Shown here: positions 52,352-60,337 of the stretch, one piece after another
Numbering within the stretch: position 1 is the first letter of the stretch
How the letters are laid out: each line of letters begins with the position of its first letter
DNA from: Nonomuraea sp. NEAU-A123
Lineage (GTDB): Bacteria; Actinomycetota; Actinomycetes; Streptosporangiales; Streptosporangiaceae
Reading direction: 5' to 3'
DNA: 64,000 nucleotides
Assembly (NCBI RefSeq): GCF_018603905.1
Contig: NZ_JAHFZZ010000008.1
Coordinates: 124,001-188,000 of the forward strand
Program-made: the position numbers and the translations under genes
Notes under the pieces: generated by a model
Database searches by the model: none
Told to the model about the DNA's origin: nothing
What the model saw: only the letters and a program-made list of their open reading frames with translations

Positions 52352-53659
52352 TTATCCCAGGTTCGCACGCAGGCCGGGCTGCAGGCGGTCGGCGTGGGCC
52401 GCGACCATGTCGTCGCACAGTTGCCAGATCCGCTCGACGGGCAGGGCCCCGGATGTCGCCGGGTCCATCATGGCGGCGTGCCGGATGTGGCGGGGATCGT
52501 CCTCCAGCGCGGCCCGTACGACCAGGTCGTTCATGCTGAGGTAGGCGCGGTTGAGCGCGGCCAGTTGCGGGGGCAGCTCGCCGACGCGGGTGGGCTGCAC
52601 GCCCATCGCGTCGACCAGGCAGGGCACCTCGACCGTGCCCCGGGCGGGGAGGTTCGCGATCAGGCCGTGGTTGGGAACGTTCCCGTAGACCGTGCGGGGA
52701 GTGCCCGTGGTGATGCTGTGGATGATCTGCGGGGCGTACTCCATGGTCCCCTCGACCGGCAGCGGGGCTCCGGCGGCCAGGGCATCGCGGGTCTTGTCGT
52801 AGGTGGCCACGTTCTGGTCGACGATGTCCAGGTAGGCGCCGATGGGCAGGCGGAGCCGCTCGATCTCGCTGTCGTGGCCCAGGTACCAGGGGACGTACTC
52901 GGAGGAGTGCTCGCTGGTCTCGGTCGGGTAGTAGCCCAGCCGCCGGTACATGTCGACGCGGACGCGGCGGCGCAACTGCTCGTCGCCGGCGATCAGCGCG
53001 TCGAGGCGGGGGTACAGGTCATCGCCGTCGTGCTCGAACCGCAGTACCCACGCCTGGTGGTTGACGCCCGCGGCCCGGTAGGTCACCTCCTCGAACGGCA
53101 CGCCCACCAGGTCGGACAGGTCGCGCATCGTCCAGTAGACCGAATGGCACAGCCCCACCACGCGGGTCAGCCCGGTGGCCTCGGCGAGGTACTGGACGTT
53201 CATCGCCATCGGGTTGGTGTAGTTGAGCAGCCACGCCTCGGGGCAGACGGCGGCGATGTCCTCGCCCAGGGCCTTCAGCAGCGGGAACGTGCGCAGGGCG
53301 CGGAAGATGCCGCCGACGCCGAGGGTGTCGCCGATGGTCTGGCGCAGGCCGTACCGGGCGGGGATCTCGAAGTCGGTGCGGGTCGCCTCGCCCATGCCGA
53401 CCTGGACGATGTTGATGACGAAGTCCGCGCCGGCGAGGGCTTCCCGCCGGTCGGCGTGCGCGGTGATCCGCGGGCGGGCGCCGCGTTCGGCGGCGATGTG
53501 CCGGGCGGCGGCCTCCGCGGTGCTCAGGCGCTCGGCGTCGATGTCGTGCAGGGCGATGTGGGAGTCCTTCAGCTCGGGGAACGCGAAGATGTCCGCGAGG
53601 AGGCCCTGGGTGAAGACGACGCTTCCCGCGCCGATGAATGCGATCTTCGGAGTGCTCAT
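52352..53659 (-). CDS. GH4 alpha-galactosidase-like NAD-dependent glycosidase
   Basis: The 435-residue protein is a family GH4 enzyme: NAD site KIAFIGAGSVVF (5-16), NYTNPMAMN (146-154), and metal ligands Cys171 (GLCHSVYW) and His201 (AGVNHQAW). The MelA-like subgroup hydrolyses alpha-galactosides by transient oxidation at C3, needing NAD+ and Mn2+, in the cytoplasm. ATG 53659 overlaps the PfkB-kinase stop by ATGA. As an intracellular enzyme behind an importer it would cleave the incoming alpha-linked oligosaccharide. Alpha-glucuronidase is a less likely alternative. Confidence 0.9.
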   Translation of the reverse strand: MSTPKIAFIGAGSVVFTQGLLADIFAFPELKDSHIALHDIDAERLSTAEAAARHIAAERGARPRITAHADRREALAGADFVINIVQVGMGEATRTDFEIPARYGLRQTIGDTLGVGGIFRALRTFPLLKALGEDIAAVCPEAWLLNYTNPMAMNVQYLAEATGLTRVVGLCHSVYWTMRDLSDLVGVPFEEVTYRAAGVNHQAWVLRFEHDGDDLYPRLDALIAGDEQLRRRVRVDMYRRLGYYPTETSEHSSEYVPWYLGHDSEIERLRLPIGAYLDIVDQNVATYDKTRDALAAGAPLPVEGTMEYAPQIIHSITTGTPRTVYGNVPNHGLIANLPARGTVEVPCLVDAMGVQPTRVGELPPQLAALNRAYLSMNDLVVRAALEDDPRHIRHAAMMDPATSGALPVERIWQLCDDMVAAHADRLQPGLRANLG

Positions 53660-54603
53660 GTCGGCTTGCTTTCCTTGCTGGTGACGTGTGCGACGGCCTC
53701 ATCCCAGGCGGGCTGGGCCGTGGTGCCGCCGGGGGCGCGGGTGGACAGGGCGCCGCAGACGGCGGCGAACTCCAGGGCGCGGTCGGGGAGCAGGCCGTTC
53801 AGGGTCGCCGCGATGAAGCCGGCGTCGAAGCTGTCGCCCGCGCCCACGGCGTCCACGGGCGTCACGGTGATGCCGCCGGTGGTGACGAGCGTGTCCCCGT
53901 CGTGGCAGAGGGCGCCGTCCGCGCCGTTCTTGACGGCCACCAGCGGCCCGCGCGCGGCGAGCGCGGCGGCGACCGCTTCCAGGGAGCCCGCGGCGTGACC
54001 CGCGAGGTGGCGCGCCTCGTGCGCGTTGGGCAACAGGATGTCGATCTCCGGGAGTACGGCGGCCAGCCCGGCCGGATCCCACAGCCCGGCGGGGTCGTCG
54101 TTGGTGTCGAGCGAGGTCGTGGCGCCGTGGGCCCGGGCGGTGCGCAGCAGGCCGGGCAGTGCCTTCGCCAGGCCCGGCATCAGGAAGTAGGAGGCGAAGT
54201 GCACGTGCCTGGTGGCGGCGAGCAGTGAGTCGGGGACGTCGCCGCCACCGGTGGCGGCGAGGGTGCCGGGAGCGGTCAGGATCGCGCGGTCGCCGTCGCG
54301 GGTCAGCACGACGGTGAGCGGGGTGGACAGCTCCGGGTCCACGCGCAGCGCCTCGGTGTCGACCCCGCGGGCGTTCAGGGCGGCGCGGACGTAGCGGCCG
54401 GCGTCGTCGTCGCCGACGCGCCCGGCGAACGCGACGCGCAGGCCCAGCCGCGCGGCGCCGCAGGCCATGATCGCCGCGGAGCCGCCCAGGGTGAGCGCAC
54501 CGGCGCCGACGAGCTGTTCGCGCTGCTCGAAGGCGAGCGGAGCGTCCAGCGGGCCGAGGATGACATCGGGGTTGGCGTCCCCGGCAACAAGCAGGTCGAA
54601 CAT
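53656..54603 (-). CDS. PfkB family carbohydrate kinase
   Basis: The 315-residue ribokinase-fold protein has the PfkB signatures GGSAAIMACGAARLG with GRVGDDDAGRYV, and DAVGAGDSFDAGFIA, whose Asp is the catalytic base. It phosphorylates a sugar with ATP. It is coupled to the GH4 gene by ATGA overlap and follows the permease gene by 25 bases, so it should act on a monosaccharide released by GH4, for example galactose, galactosamine or tagatose (inference). Confidence 0.92.
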   Translation of the reverse strand: MFDLLVAGDANPDVILGPLDAPLAFEQREQLVGAGALTLGGSAAIMACGAARLGLRVAFAGRVGDDDAGRYVRAALNARGVDTEALRVDPELSTPLTVVLTRDGDRAILTAPGTLAATGGGDVPDSLLAATRHVHFASYFLMPGLAKALPGLLRTARAHGATTSLDTNDDPAGLWDPAGLAAVLPEIDILLPNAHEARHLAGHAAGSLEAVAAALAARGPLVAVKNGADGALCHDGDTLVTTGGITVTPVDAVGAGDSFDAGFIAATLNGLLPDRALEFAAVCGALSTRAPGGTTAQPAWDEAVAHVTSKESKPT

Positions 54604-54628
54604 CGGTTTCCTGTAGATCGAGGTGATT

Positions 54629-55507
54629 TCAGCCCTTGAGGCCGCTGGAGGTGATGGACCGGATGAACGACTTCTGCGCGCCGATGAAGGCGAGCAGCAC
54701 CGGCAGGACGGTGATGAGGTTCCCGGCCATGACCGCCGCCCACTGGGTGTGGTGCCGGCCCTGGAAGTTGGCCAGCCCCAGTTGCAGGGTGTACTGGGTG
54801 TCGTGGTTGATGGCGATCAACGGCCAGGTCAGATCGTTCCAGGTGGTGAGGAACGTCAGGATCGCCACGGTGCTCAGCGCGGGCCGCGACAGCGGCAGCA
54901 CGATGCGGAACAGCACCCGCAGCCTCGTGCACCCGTCCATCCAGGCGGCCTCCTCCAGCTCCCTGGGCAGCGAGAGGAAGAACTGCCGCAGCAGGAACAC
55001 GGCGAACGGCGTGACCAGTGACGGCACGATCAACGCGCCCAGCGAGTCGATGAGCCCGAGGCTCTTCATGACCAGGAACGTCGGGATCATCGTGAGCTGG
55101 AACGGGATCGCCATCGTGGCCAGCATCAGCACCAGCAGGGTGCGGGAGCCGAAGAAGCGCATGCGGGCGAACGCGTAGCCGCCGAGCGAGCCGAACACCA
55201 GGTTGGACACGACCGCGACACCGGAGACGATCAGCGAGTTGAGGAACCAGCGCGGGAACAGGGCGTTGTTGAGCACGTACCGGAAACCGCCCAGGTTGAT
55301 CCCCGACGGCCACAGCGCGGGCGGGAACCGGTTGATCTCCGCGTTGCTCATCACGGAGCTGAGCACCAGCCAGATCAGCGGGATCGCGAAGACCAGCGCG
55401 AGCGGCGCCAGGAGCAGGTGCCAGGCGCTGAACGGCAGCCGCACGCGGCTCTTGCGGCCCACGCCCGTGTGCGCGGCCCGACGCTGGGTGGTGGCGGTCG
55501 CCGTCAT
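54629..55507 (-). CDS. Carbohydrate ABC transporter permease, MalG type
   Basis: The 292-residue permease has six spans, the EAA loop LEEAAWMDGCTRLRVLFRIVLP and the C-terminus QKSFIRSITSSGLKG. ATG 55507 overlaps the stop of the MalF-type gene by ATGA. It is the second channel subunit of the importer for the glycan oligosaccharide handled by GH114 and GH4. No ATPase gene is in the operon. Confidence 0.95.
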   Translation of the reverse strand: MTATATTQRRAAHTGVGRKSRVRLPFSAWHLLLAPLALVFAIPLIWLVLSSVMSNAEINRFPPALWPSGINLGGFRYVLNNALFPRWFLNSLIVSGVAVVSNLVFGSLGGYAFARMRFFGSRTLLVLMLATMAIPFQLTMIPTFLVMKSLGLIDSLGALIVPSLVTPFAVFLLRQFFLSLPRELEEAAWMDGCTRLRVLFRIVLPLSRPALSTVAILTFLTTWNDLTWPLIAINHDTQYTLQLGLANFQGRHHTQWAAVMAGNLITVLPVLLAFIGAQKSFIRSITSSGLKG

Positions 55508-56454
55508 CGGGTGGCTCCTTCGAGGCGATTGCGCTCGCGGCCCCGGACCACACGCAACCCGGCGGCGATCACGAACAGGGCCACGGCGAGGACATAAGCG
55601 GCGGCGGCTCCGTAACCGGCCGTGAAGTTCTTGAACGCCTGCTCCCAGATGAAGTAGACGATCACCGTGGTGGCGCCGAGCGGGCCGCCCTTGGTCGTCA
55701 CGTACACCAGGTCGAAGACTTGCAGGGCGTTGATGGTCTGCCACAGCACCAGGAACACGCTGACCGGCGTGAGCGTGGGCAGGGTGACGTGGCGCAGCAG
55801 GTGCCATCGCCCGGCGCCGTCCAGCCGCGCCGCCTCTATCAGCGGCTGCGGTACGTCCTGGAGGGCCGCGAGATACACCACCACGCAGAACCCGAGACCG
55901 CTCCACAGGCTGATGGCCACCAGGACGAGCAGGGCCTGGGCCGGGTCGGTGAAGAAGTTCTGGGGCGAGACGCCGAACCAGCGCAGCACCGCGTTGGCCG
56001 CCCCGAACTGCGGGTCGAGGATGAACGAGAACAGCGTCCCCTGGGCGGTGGCCGAGATGACGAACGGCACGACGAACAGCGTGCGGTACAGGCCGACCAG
56101 CCTGATCCGCCGGTTCAGCACCAGCGCGAGCCCCAGTCCCAGCACGATGCTGAGCGGGACGTACAGGGCCGTGTAGACCAGCGTGTTGCGGACGGCCTCA
56201 CCGAAGTGCGGGTCCTTGGTCAGCGCGTAGTAGTTGTCCAGTCCCACCCAGCGGCTGGGCGTGACCAGGTCGTCGGCCTGGAAGGACAGCAGGAACGACC
56301 AGACCGTGGGCACGATGCTGAGCCCGAGGATGATCAGGACGGCCGGGGAGATGAATGACCAGGCGGTCGCCGACTCCCGGCGGCGGGCCTGGCGCCGGGC
56401 TCGCTGCTGCAGCTCGTGGCCGGAGATGGTGATGGGTGTGGGCACAGGCGACAT
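55504..56454 (-). CDS. Carbohydrate ABC transporter permease, MalF type
   Basis: The 316-residue permease starts at ATG 56454, with GAGGAG upstream, after a basic tail rich in arginine (QQRARRQARRRESATAW). It has six spans and the EAA motif IEAARLDGAGRWHLLRHVTLP. The start is 10 bases after the binding-protein stop. It forms the channel with the MalG-type subunit. Confidence 0.94.
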   Translation of the reverse strand: MSPVPTPITISGHELQQRARRQARRRESATAWSFISPAVLIILGLSIVPTVWSFLLSFQADDLVTPSRWVGLDNYYALTKDPHFGEAVRNTLVYTALYVPLSIVLGLGLALVLNRRIRLVGLYRTLFVVPFVISATAQGTLFSFILDPQFGAANAVLRWFGVSPQNFFTDPAQALLVLVAISLWSGLGFCVVVYLAALQDVPQPLIEAARLDGAGRWHLLRHVTLPTLTPVSVFLVLWQTINALQVFDLVYVTTKGGPLGATTVIVYFIWEQAFKNFTAGYGAAAAYVLAVALFVIAAGLRVVRGRERNRLEGATR

Positions 56455-56464
56455 GCGACGCTCC

Positions 56465-57787
56465 TCAGCGCGGTATGAGCAGGGCGGCGTTGGCCGCGTC
56501 GGCACAGTCGCGCAGCGCTTCGGCGGGGGTGCTCTTGCCGAGCAGGACGGCGACGACGGCCTGCCCGAGCGCCTGGGATATCTGTGGGTAGGCGGGGTGC
56601 GTGGGGCGGACCCGGGCCGTCTCCAGCGACTTGACGAACACCGGCAGGCCCGGAGTGTCCGCCTCCTGCTTCTTCCAGGCGGGCAGCTCCTGGGTGAGGC
56701 GGCTCAGCGGCATGCTGCCCGCCTCCACGTCCCAGCGCACGTCCTGGGCGGGCTGCATGAGCCAGGTCAGGAAGGTGCGGCCGGCCCGTACGCGGGCCTC
56801 GCCGTTGTCGAACATGGTCCAGGTGTCGGGACCTGAGATCGTCATCGGCCGCCCGCTGAAGCTGGGCAGGGGCACCACCTCATAGTCGATCTTGGCGGCC
56901 AGGATGTCGGGCAACCCCCACGGGCCCGTGACGACCATCCCCATCCGGCCGGCCTGGAACACCTGGTACATCTGCTCGCTGCCGGGCTTGGGGTCGATGT
57001 AGACGCTCGCGTCCTTCGCGAGCGCCTCCACCACCTGCAGCGCCTGCGTGCCCGCGTCGGCGAACCCGATGCCGCGACCGTCCTTGGCGACCACGTCGCC
57101 GCCCAGGTCCCAGATCAGGGGCCACATCCGCCAGACCGTGTCCTCGTCGCCCGCGCCCGGCCAGCCCGTGCCGAACCGGCCGCTGCCCGCGTCGGTCAGC
57201 CGCTTGGCCGTCTCGATGAACTCCGGCCATTTCCAGCCCGCCTGGGGCAGGGGCACCCCCGCGTCGCGGAACACCTTCTTGTTGCAGACCACGGCGAGCG
57301 AGTCGAGCACCGCGGGAGCCGCGCGGATCCGGCCGTTGATCGTGACGGCGGCCCGCGACGGCGCCCAATACTCCTTCCACGGCGTGGGACCGGACTCGAC
57401 CATGCTGGTCAGATCAACCACCTGCGGGCTGCGCGCGACGTTCGCCAGGTCCGATCCGAAGATGAAGGCGATGTCGGGGTAGGAGCCCGACGCGAGCGCC
57501 GCGGTGATCTTCTGCAGCATCGCGTCGGCCAGCACTCCCCCGCCCATGTCCACCCGGATGTCGGGATGCGCACGCTCGAAGTCGGCCACCAGTCGCGCCA
57601 GGGCGTCCTTGGCGGTGTCGACCTGACCGTGCCAGAGCTCGATCGTGACCCGCCCGTCGGCGCCGACACCGCTGTCGGCGCCTTTCGCACACCCGGCCAG
57701 CGCCGTTCCCGCCACCGCCGTGAGCGCCAGGGCGTACCCGCCGCGTAGGACGTCTCGGCGGGAGGGCGGTGGGGCAACGCGCTCCAT
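56465..57787 (-). CDS. Sugar-binding lipoprotein with twin-arginine-like signal
   Basis: The 440-residue binding protein has an N-terminal SRRDVLRGG twin-arginine-like signal followed by lipobox LAGC (acylated Cys33), then a cluster-1 fold (VTIELWHGQVDTAKDALARLVADFERAHPDIRV). GGAGG precedes the ATG. It lies 33 bases downstream of the GH114 gene on the same strand and leads the importer genes. Ligand probably an alpha-linked galactose or galactosamine oligosaccharide (inference). Confidence 0.94.
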   Translation of the reverse strand: MERVAPPPSRRDVLRGGYALALTAVAGTALAGCAKGADSGVGADGRVTIELWHGQVDTAKDALARLVADFERAHPDIRVDMGGGVLADAMLQKITAALASGSYPDIAFIFGSDLANVARSPQVVDLTSMVESGPTPWKEYWAPSRAAVTINGRIRAAPAVLDSLAVVCNKKVFRDAGVPLPQAGWKWPEFIETAKRLTDAGSGRFGTGWPGAGDEDTVWRMWPLIWDLGGDVVAKDGRGIGFADAGTQALQVVEALAKDASVYIDPKPGSEQMYQVFQAGRMGMVVTGPWGLPDILAAKIDYEVVPLPSFSGRPMTISGPDTWTMFDNGEARVRAGRTFLTWLMQPAQDVRWDVEAGSMPLSRLTQELPAWKKQEADTPGLPVFVKSLETARVRPTHPAYPQISQALGQAVVAVLLGKSTPAEALRDCADAANAALLIPR

Positions 57788-57805
57788 CTTTACCTCCAGA
57801 AACCG

Positions 57806-57819
57806 TGGTCAGAAGACCA
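57806..57819. promoter_or_regulatory. Inverted repeat between GH114 and binding-protein genes
   Basis: TGGTC-AGAA-GACCA is a perfect 5-bp inverted repeat in the 33-base gap. It resembles the DasR site half (TGGTC/GACCA) but with a 4-base rather than 2-base spacer, so DasR binding is doubtful. It may be another operator or an RNA hairpin. Confidence 0.4.
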
Positions 57820-57820
57820 T

Positions 57821-58615
57821 TCAGCAGGTCTTGCGGACGTATCCGCTGCCGCCCTTGGGTGTGACGTCCACGTCGCGCCGGACGATGCTCAGCTTGGTGC
57901 CCCAGCCGGAGCACGCTCTCGACAGACCGGTGGCGGTGTACTCGATGACGATCACGTTGTTGCCGAAGGCCGCGGTGTAGTCGCCGCACTCCTTGTACTG
58001 GCCGCACTCCTCCGCGACCGCGAAGTCGAGCCCGTTCGCCGTACGCGAGTCGGCCAGCTCCACGGTGTTCTTCTGCGCGATGGCCAGGCCCTGGCTGTGG
58101 GCGTGGCTGCTGAGCAGCCGGATGTACGCCTGGGCGTTCGACGCCGTCAGCAGCTTCTTCGAACGCGTGTAGCTGTCGTAGTTGTCGGGCTCGATGGCCT
58201 GGTAGCCCTTGGTCTTGCAGCCGGTGATCCAGGAGTTCACCTTCGCGGCGACCCGCTGGCGCTTGGCGTCCGTACGCAGGTCCAGCAGCGCCTCGCCCCA
58301 GTCCTCGTCGATGACGACCTTGCCGTTGGCGTCACGCAGCAGCAGGTCGGAGTCCCAGTCCTTTTCCTCGCCGGGCTGGACCTGGAAGGCGTTGACGTAG
58401 CAGATGTTGTACAGCCCCGCCGCGGGTGCCGCGGACCTGTCCCTGCTGACCACGGTGACCCCTGTCGGCGGCGTGTAGGCGCCGCCGATCTGGTAGTCGA
58501 ACCCGGCATGTGTCGGGGGCAAGGTGAACGCGGCCGCCGAGGCGGTCGACGGTGTGGCGGCCAACGCGGCCGTAAGGGCCACCACAGCGCCTAAAGATCT
58601 ACGGGTGGGGCTCAT
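57821..58615 (-). CDS. Secreted GH114 endo-alpha-1,4-polygalactosaminidase-like enzyme
   Basis: The 264-residue protein has a Sec signal peptide (cleavage near SASA-A, residue 28) and a TIM-barrel domain of the GH114 type: AGFDYQIGGAY, YNICYVNAF (69-77), AIEPDNYDSY (140-149, acidic residues at a strand end) and DFAVAEECGQY (197-207). GH114 enzymes cut alpha-1,4-linked galactosamine chains, as in fungal galactosaminogalactan. Six cysteines fit an extracellular protein. The ABC operon begins 33 bases after its stop, so secretion, import and cleavage genes appear to form one unit. Confidence 0.88.
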   Translation of the reverse strand: MSPTRRSLGAVVALTAALAATPSTASAAAFTLPPTHAGFDYQIGGAYTPPTGVTVVSRDRSAAPAAGLYNICYVNAFQVQPGEEKDWDSDLLLRDANGKVVIDEDWGEALLDLRTDAKRQRVAAKVNSWITGCKTKGYQAIEPDNYDSYTRSKKLLTASNAQAYIRLLSSHAHSQGLAIAQKNTVELADSRTANGLDFAVAEECGQYKECGDYTAAFGNNVIVIEYTATGLSRACSGWGTKLSIVRRDVDVTPKGGSGYVRKTC

Positions 58616-58918
58616 CGTCGCACTCCAGACGATATAGGGGGTACGTCCCCGCCTCGGACGCTGACAGCGATCCTGGCGACTAAGTCCGGGCTCATGGCCG
58701 TGGCCATCTACCGGCTAGGCGTACCTCTGGCGCCGGATGTTAGATACCGGCGTTCATCGGAGTAAATCGAGCACGAACGCTTCTGTCAAGAGCTCGGAGC
58801 TGCTCACTTGAGCCGGATTTAGCGCAGCATTGCACAGCAGGTCGGGGACCTTGATGCAGGGCAGCTTACCGTGATCATGAGTTTCGGGCGGGCATTCCCG
58901 TGGGAATCGGACCTGGCG
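58616..58918. other. Intergenic region upstream of GH114 gene
   Basis: This 303-base gap should hold the promoter of the GH114-ABC operon (read leftward) and the 3' end region of the terpene-cyclase-fold gene. A short GGGGG-TACGT-CCCC dyad lies near 58637-58650, about 22 bases from the GH114 start. I see no gene or clear terminator. Confidence 0.45.
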
Positions 58919-59806
58919 TCAGGTCCGCGCGTTGCGGCGCAGGATGCTGAGAGCGCTCACGGTCGTGCAGCCGCGCCAGTCCAGGACACCCGCGGGTGAG
59001 ATCTGGGCGTAGTCGACGGTCCATCCGCCGTCGTCCTCCTGCATCCCGGCCAGGCGGTCGAGGTCGGCTTCGATCAGCTCCGGGGCGAACAGCGCCCGCA
59101 CCGGGCGGTCCGGGAACGGCGCGAAGTCCAGCGGGCGGAGCATCTCGTGCTCGGTGCCGCCTTCGACGTGTACCTGGCCGGTGGCCGGGAGGTACGTGCC
59201 CAGCCGGGCGAGGAGTTCGGCGGCCTCCGGCTGGGTGTCGTACACGGCGTCCAGGAACCGCAGCGCGAAGGCCAGCACGTACGCGTGCGGCCGCTGGTCG
59301 AGGGCGGCGATCGTGTCCAGGCAGTAACGGGTGGCCCGTTCCAGCCAAGGGTGCGCGGCCACGCCGGGCAGGTGGGCGGCGACGCGGTGCGCGGTGGCCG
59401 CGGTGACGGAGGTGATCTGCAGCGAGGACACCGTGGTGTCGGCGCCGGCCCACCAGGGCGCGTTGCCGGCGTCGGAGGCGCGGGGCAGCGCGAACGGCAC
59501 GCCGCCGTCGGGCAGCGAGGCCGACGCCAGCCAGTCGCACAGCTCGACGGCCCGCGTGGTGGCGGCCGGGGCGGTGTCCTCGAACACCTCGAAGGCGTGC
59601 AGCGCGGCACCGGGCTGGCTCTCGGGCGAGCGCAGGTCGGGCTCCAGGCCCCAGCCGTAGCCGCCGTCGGGGTTACGGTAGCCGTCCAGCGCGGCCAGCG
59701 CGCCGGCCGGATCACCCTCGCCCAGCAGGACCTCGAAGCGGCGGCGGTCCAGGACCCGGGCGTGCGTGGCCATGAAGGCGGTGGCAGCGGAAAGATCAAC
59801 GTTCAT
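58919..59806 (-). CDS. Prenyltransferase/squalene-oxidase-repeat-like protein
   Basis: The 295-residue protein has repeats like those of (alpha/alpha)6 terpene cyclases and prenyltransferase beta subunits: ALDGYRNPDGGYGWGLEPDLRSPESQ, WLASASLPDGGVPFAL, LDRLAGMQEDDGGWTVDY. It lacks a DxDD motif and the usual 600-residue length, so it is a single-barrel relative rather than a squalene-hopene cyclase. ATG 59806 is chosen without a clear ribosome site. The function is unknown. Confidence 0.75.
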   Translation of the reverse strand: MNVDLSAATAFMATHARVLDRRRFEVLLGEGDPAGALAALDGYRNPDGGYGWGLEPDLRSPESQPGAALHAFEVFEDTAPAATTRAVELCDWLASASLPDGGVPFALPRASDAGNAPWWAGADTTVSSLQITSVTAATAHRVAAHLPGVAAHPWLERATRYCLDTIAALDQRPHAYVLAFALRFLDAVYDTQPEAAELLARLGTYLPATGQVHVEGGTEHEMLRPLDFAPFPDRPVRALFAPELIEADLDRLAGMQEDDGGWTVDYAQISPAGVLDWRGCTTVSALSILRRNART

Positions 59807-59938
59807 GTGTTCATGATGACCCTGCCGCCGGGCTCCGGTCTTGCAAGAAACGGCCGCGCCAGCAGCAAGGCTCAACGTTCAACGAAGTATGACAAGGCCG
59901 ACCGTATATCGGCATCCCATTGACGGCCCTGTTTATTC

Positions 59939-59955
59939 TTAGGAAACTTTCCTAA
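59939..59955. promoter_or_regulatory. Perfect 17-bp palindrome TTAGGAAA-C-TTTCCTAA
   Basis: The site is perfectly symmetric around one base and lies 28 bases upstream of the small secreted protein gene. It resembles, from memory, AGGAAA-N-TTTCCT operators of ROK-family repressors at actinomycete chitosanase and other secreted-hydrolase genes. Confidence 0.75.
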
Positions 59956-59983
59956 ACGATTCTCGCCGACCCAGGAGCCCTGT

Positions 59984-60295
59984 ATGAACGCGAGAAAATG
60001 GTCCGCCGTCGCCGCGACGGCCACCCTCACCACCGGAATGGTGTTCGGGACGGCGCCCAGCGCCTTCGCCGCCCCCAGCGACTGCAGCTACCAGCTCAAC
60101 ACCGGGGAGCGGTGGGCCTCCAGCTACTGCGCCTCCGGCACCGGCGAGCACCGGATCCATGTCCTACAGCGGCACTTCCTGCCGGAGGTCGGGCTGATCC
60201 CCATCGAGGGCCCGTGGGTGCCCGCAGGGCAGACCTCGTTCACCGGCATCAGCCCGCACACGACGATCAGCGTCTGGATCGACACCCGCGGCTGA
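59984..60295 (+). CDS. Small secreted protein of unknown function
   Basis: The 103-residue protein has a Sec signal peptide (WSAVAATATLTTGMVFGTAPSAFA-A). The mature 74 residues have two cysteines (CSYQLNTGERWASSYC), probably one disulphide, and a beta-rich sequence. AGGAG lies seven bases before ATG 59984. A perfect palindrome upstream suggests tight regulation, perhaps with glycan-degrading genes. I do not recognise the family. Confidence 0.75.
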   Translation: MNARKWSAVAATATLTTGMVFGTAPSAFAAPSDCSYQLNTGERWASSYCASGTGEHRIHVLQRHFLPEVGLIPIEGPWVPAGQTSFTGISPHTTISVWIDTRG

Positions 60296-60304
60296 GGCCG
60301 TGAA

Positions 60305-60332
60305 GGGGGCGTGCCCCTGAAGGCACGCCCCC
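60305..60332. terminator. Bidirectional terminator between convergent genes
   Basis: GGGGGCGTGCC and GGCACGCCCCC form a perfect 11-bp stem with a CCTGAA loop, between the stop of the small secreted protein and the stop of the large glycosidase gene. Confidence 0.75.
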
Positions 60333-60337
60333 GGCCG

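Noticed and set aside
57806..57819. DasR (dre) site before the GH114-linked ABC operon
   Set aside because: Half-sites match TGGTC/GACCA, but the spacer is 4 instead of 2 bases, so a DasR assignment is not justified.
58919..59806. Squalene-hopene cyclase
   Set aside because: Half the needed length and no DxDD motif; only the barrel repeats are similar.
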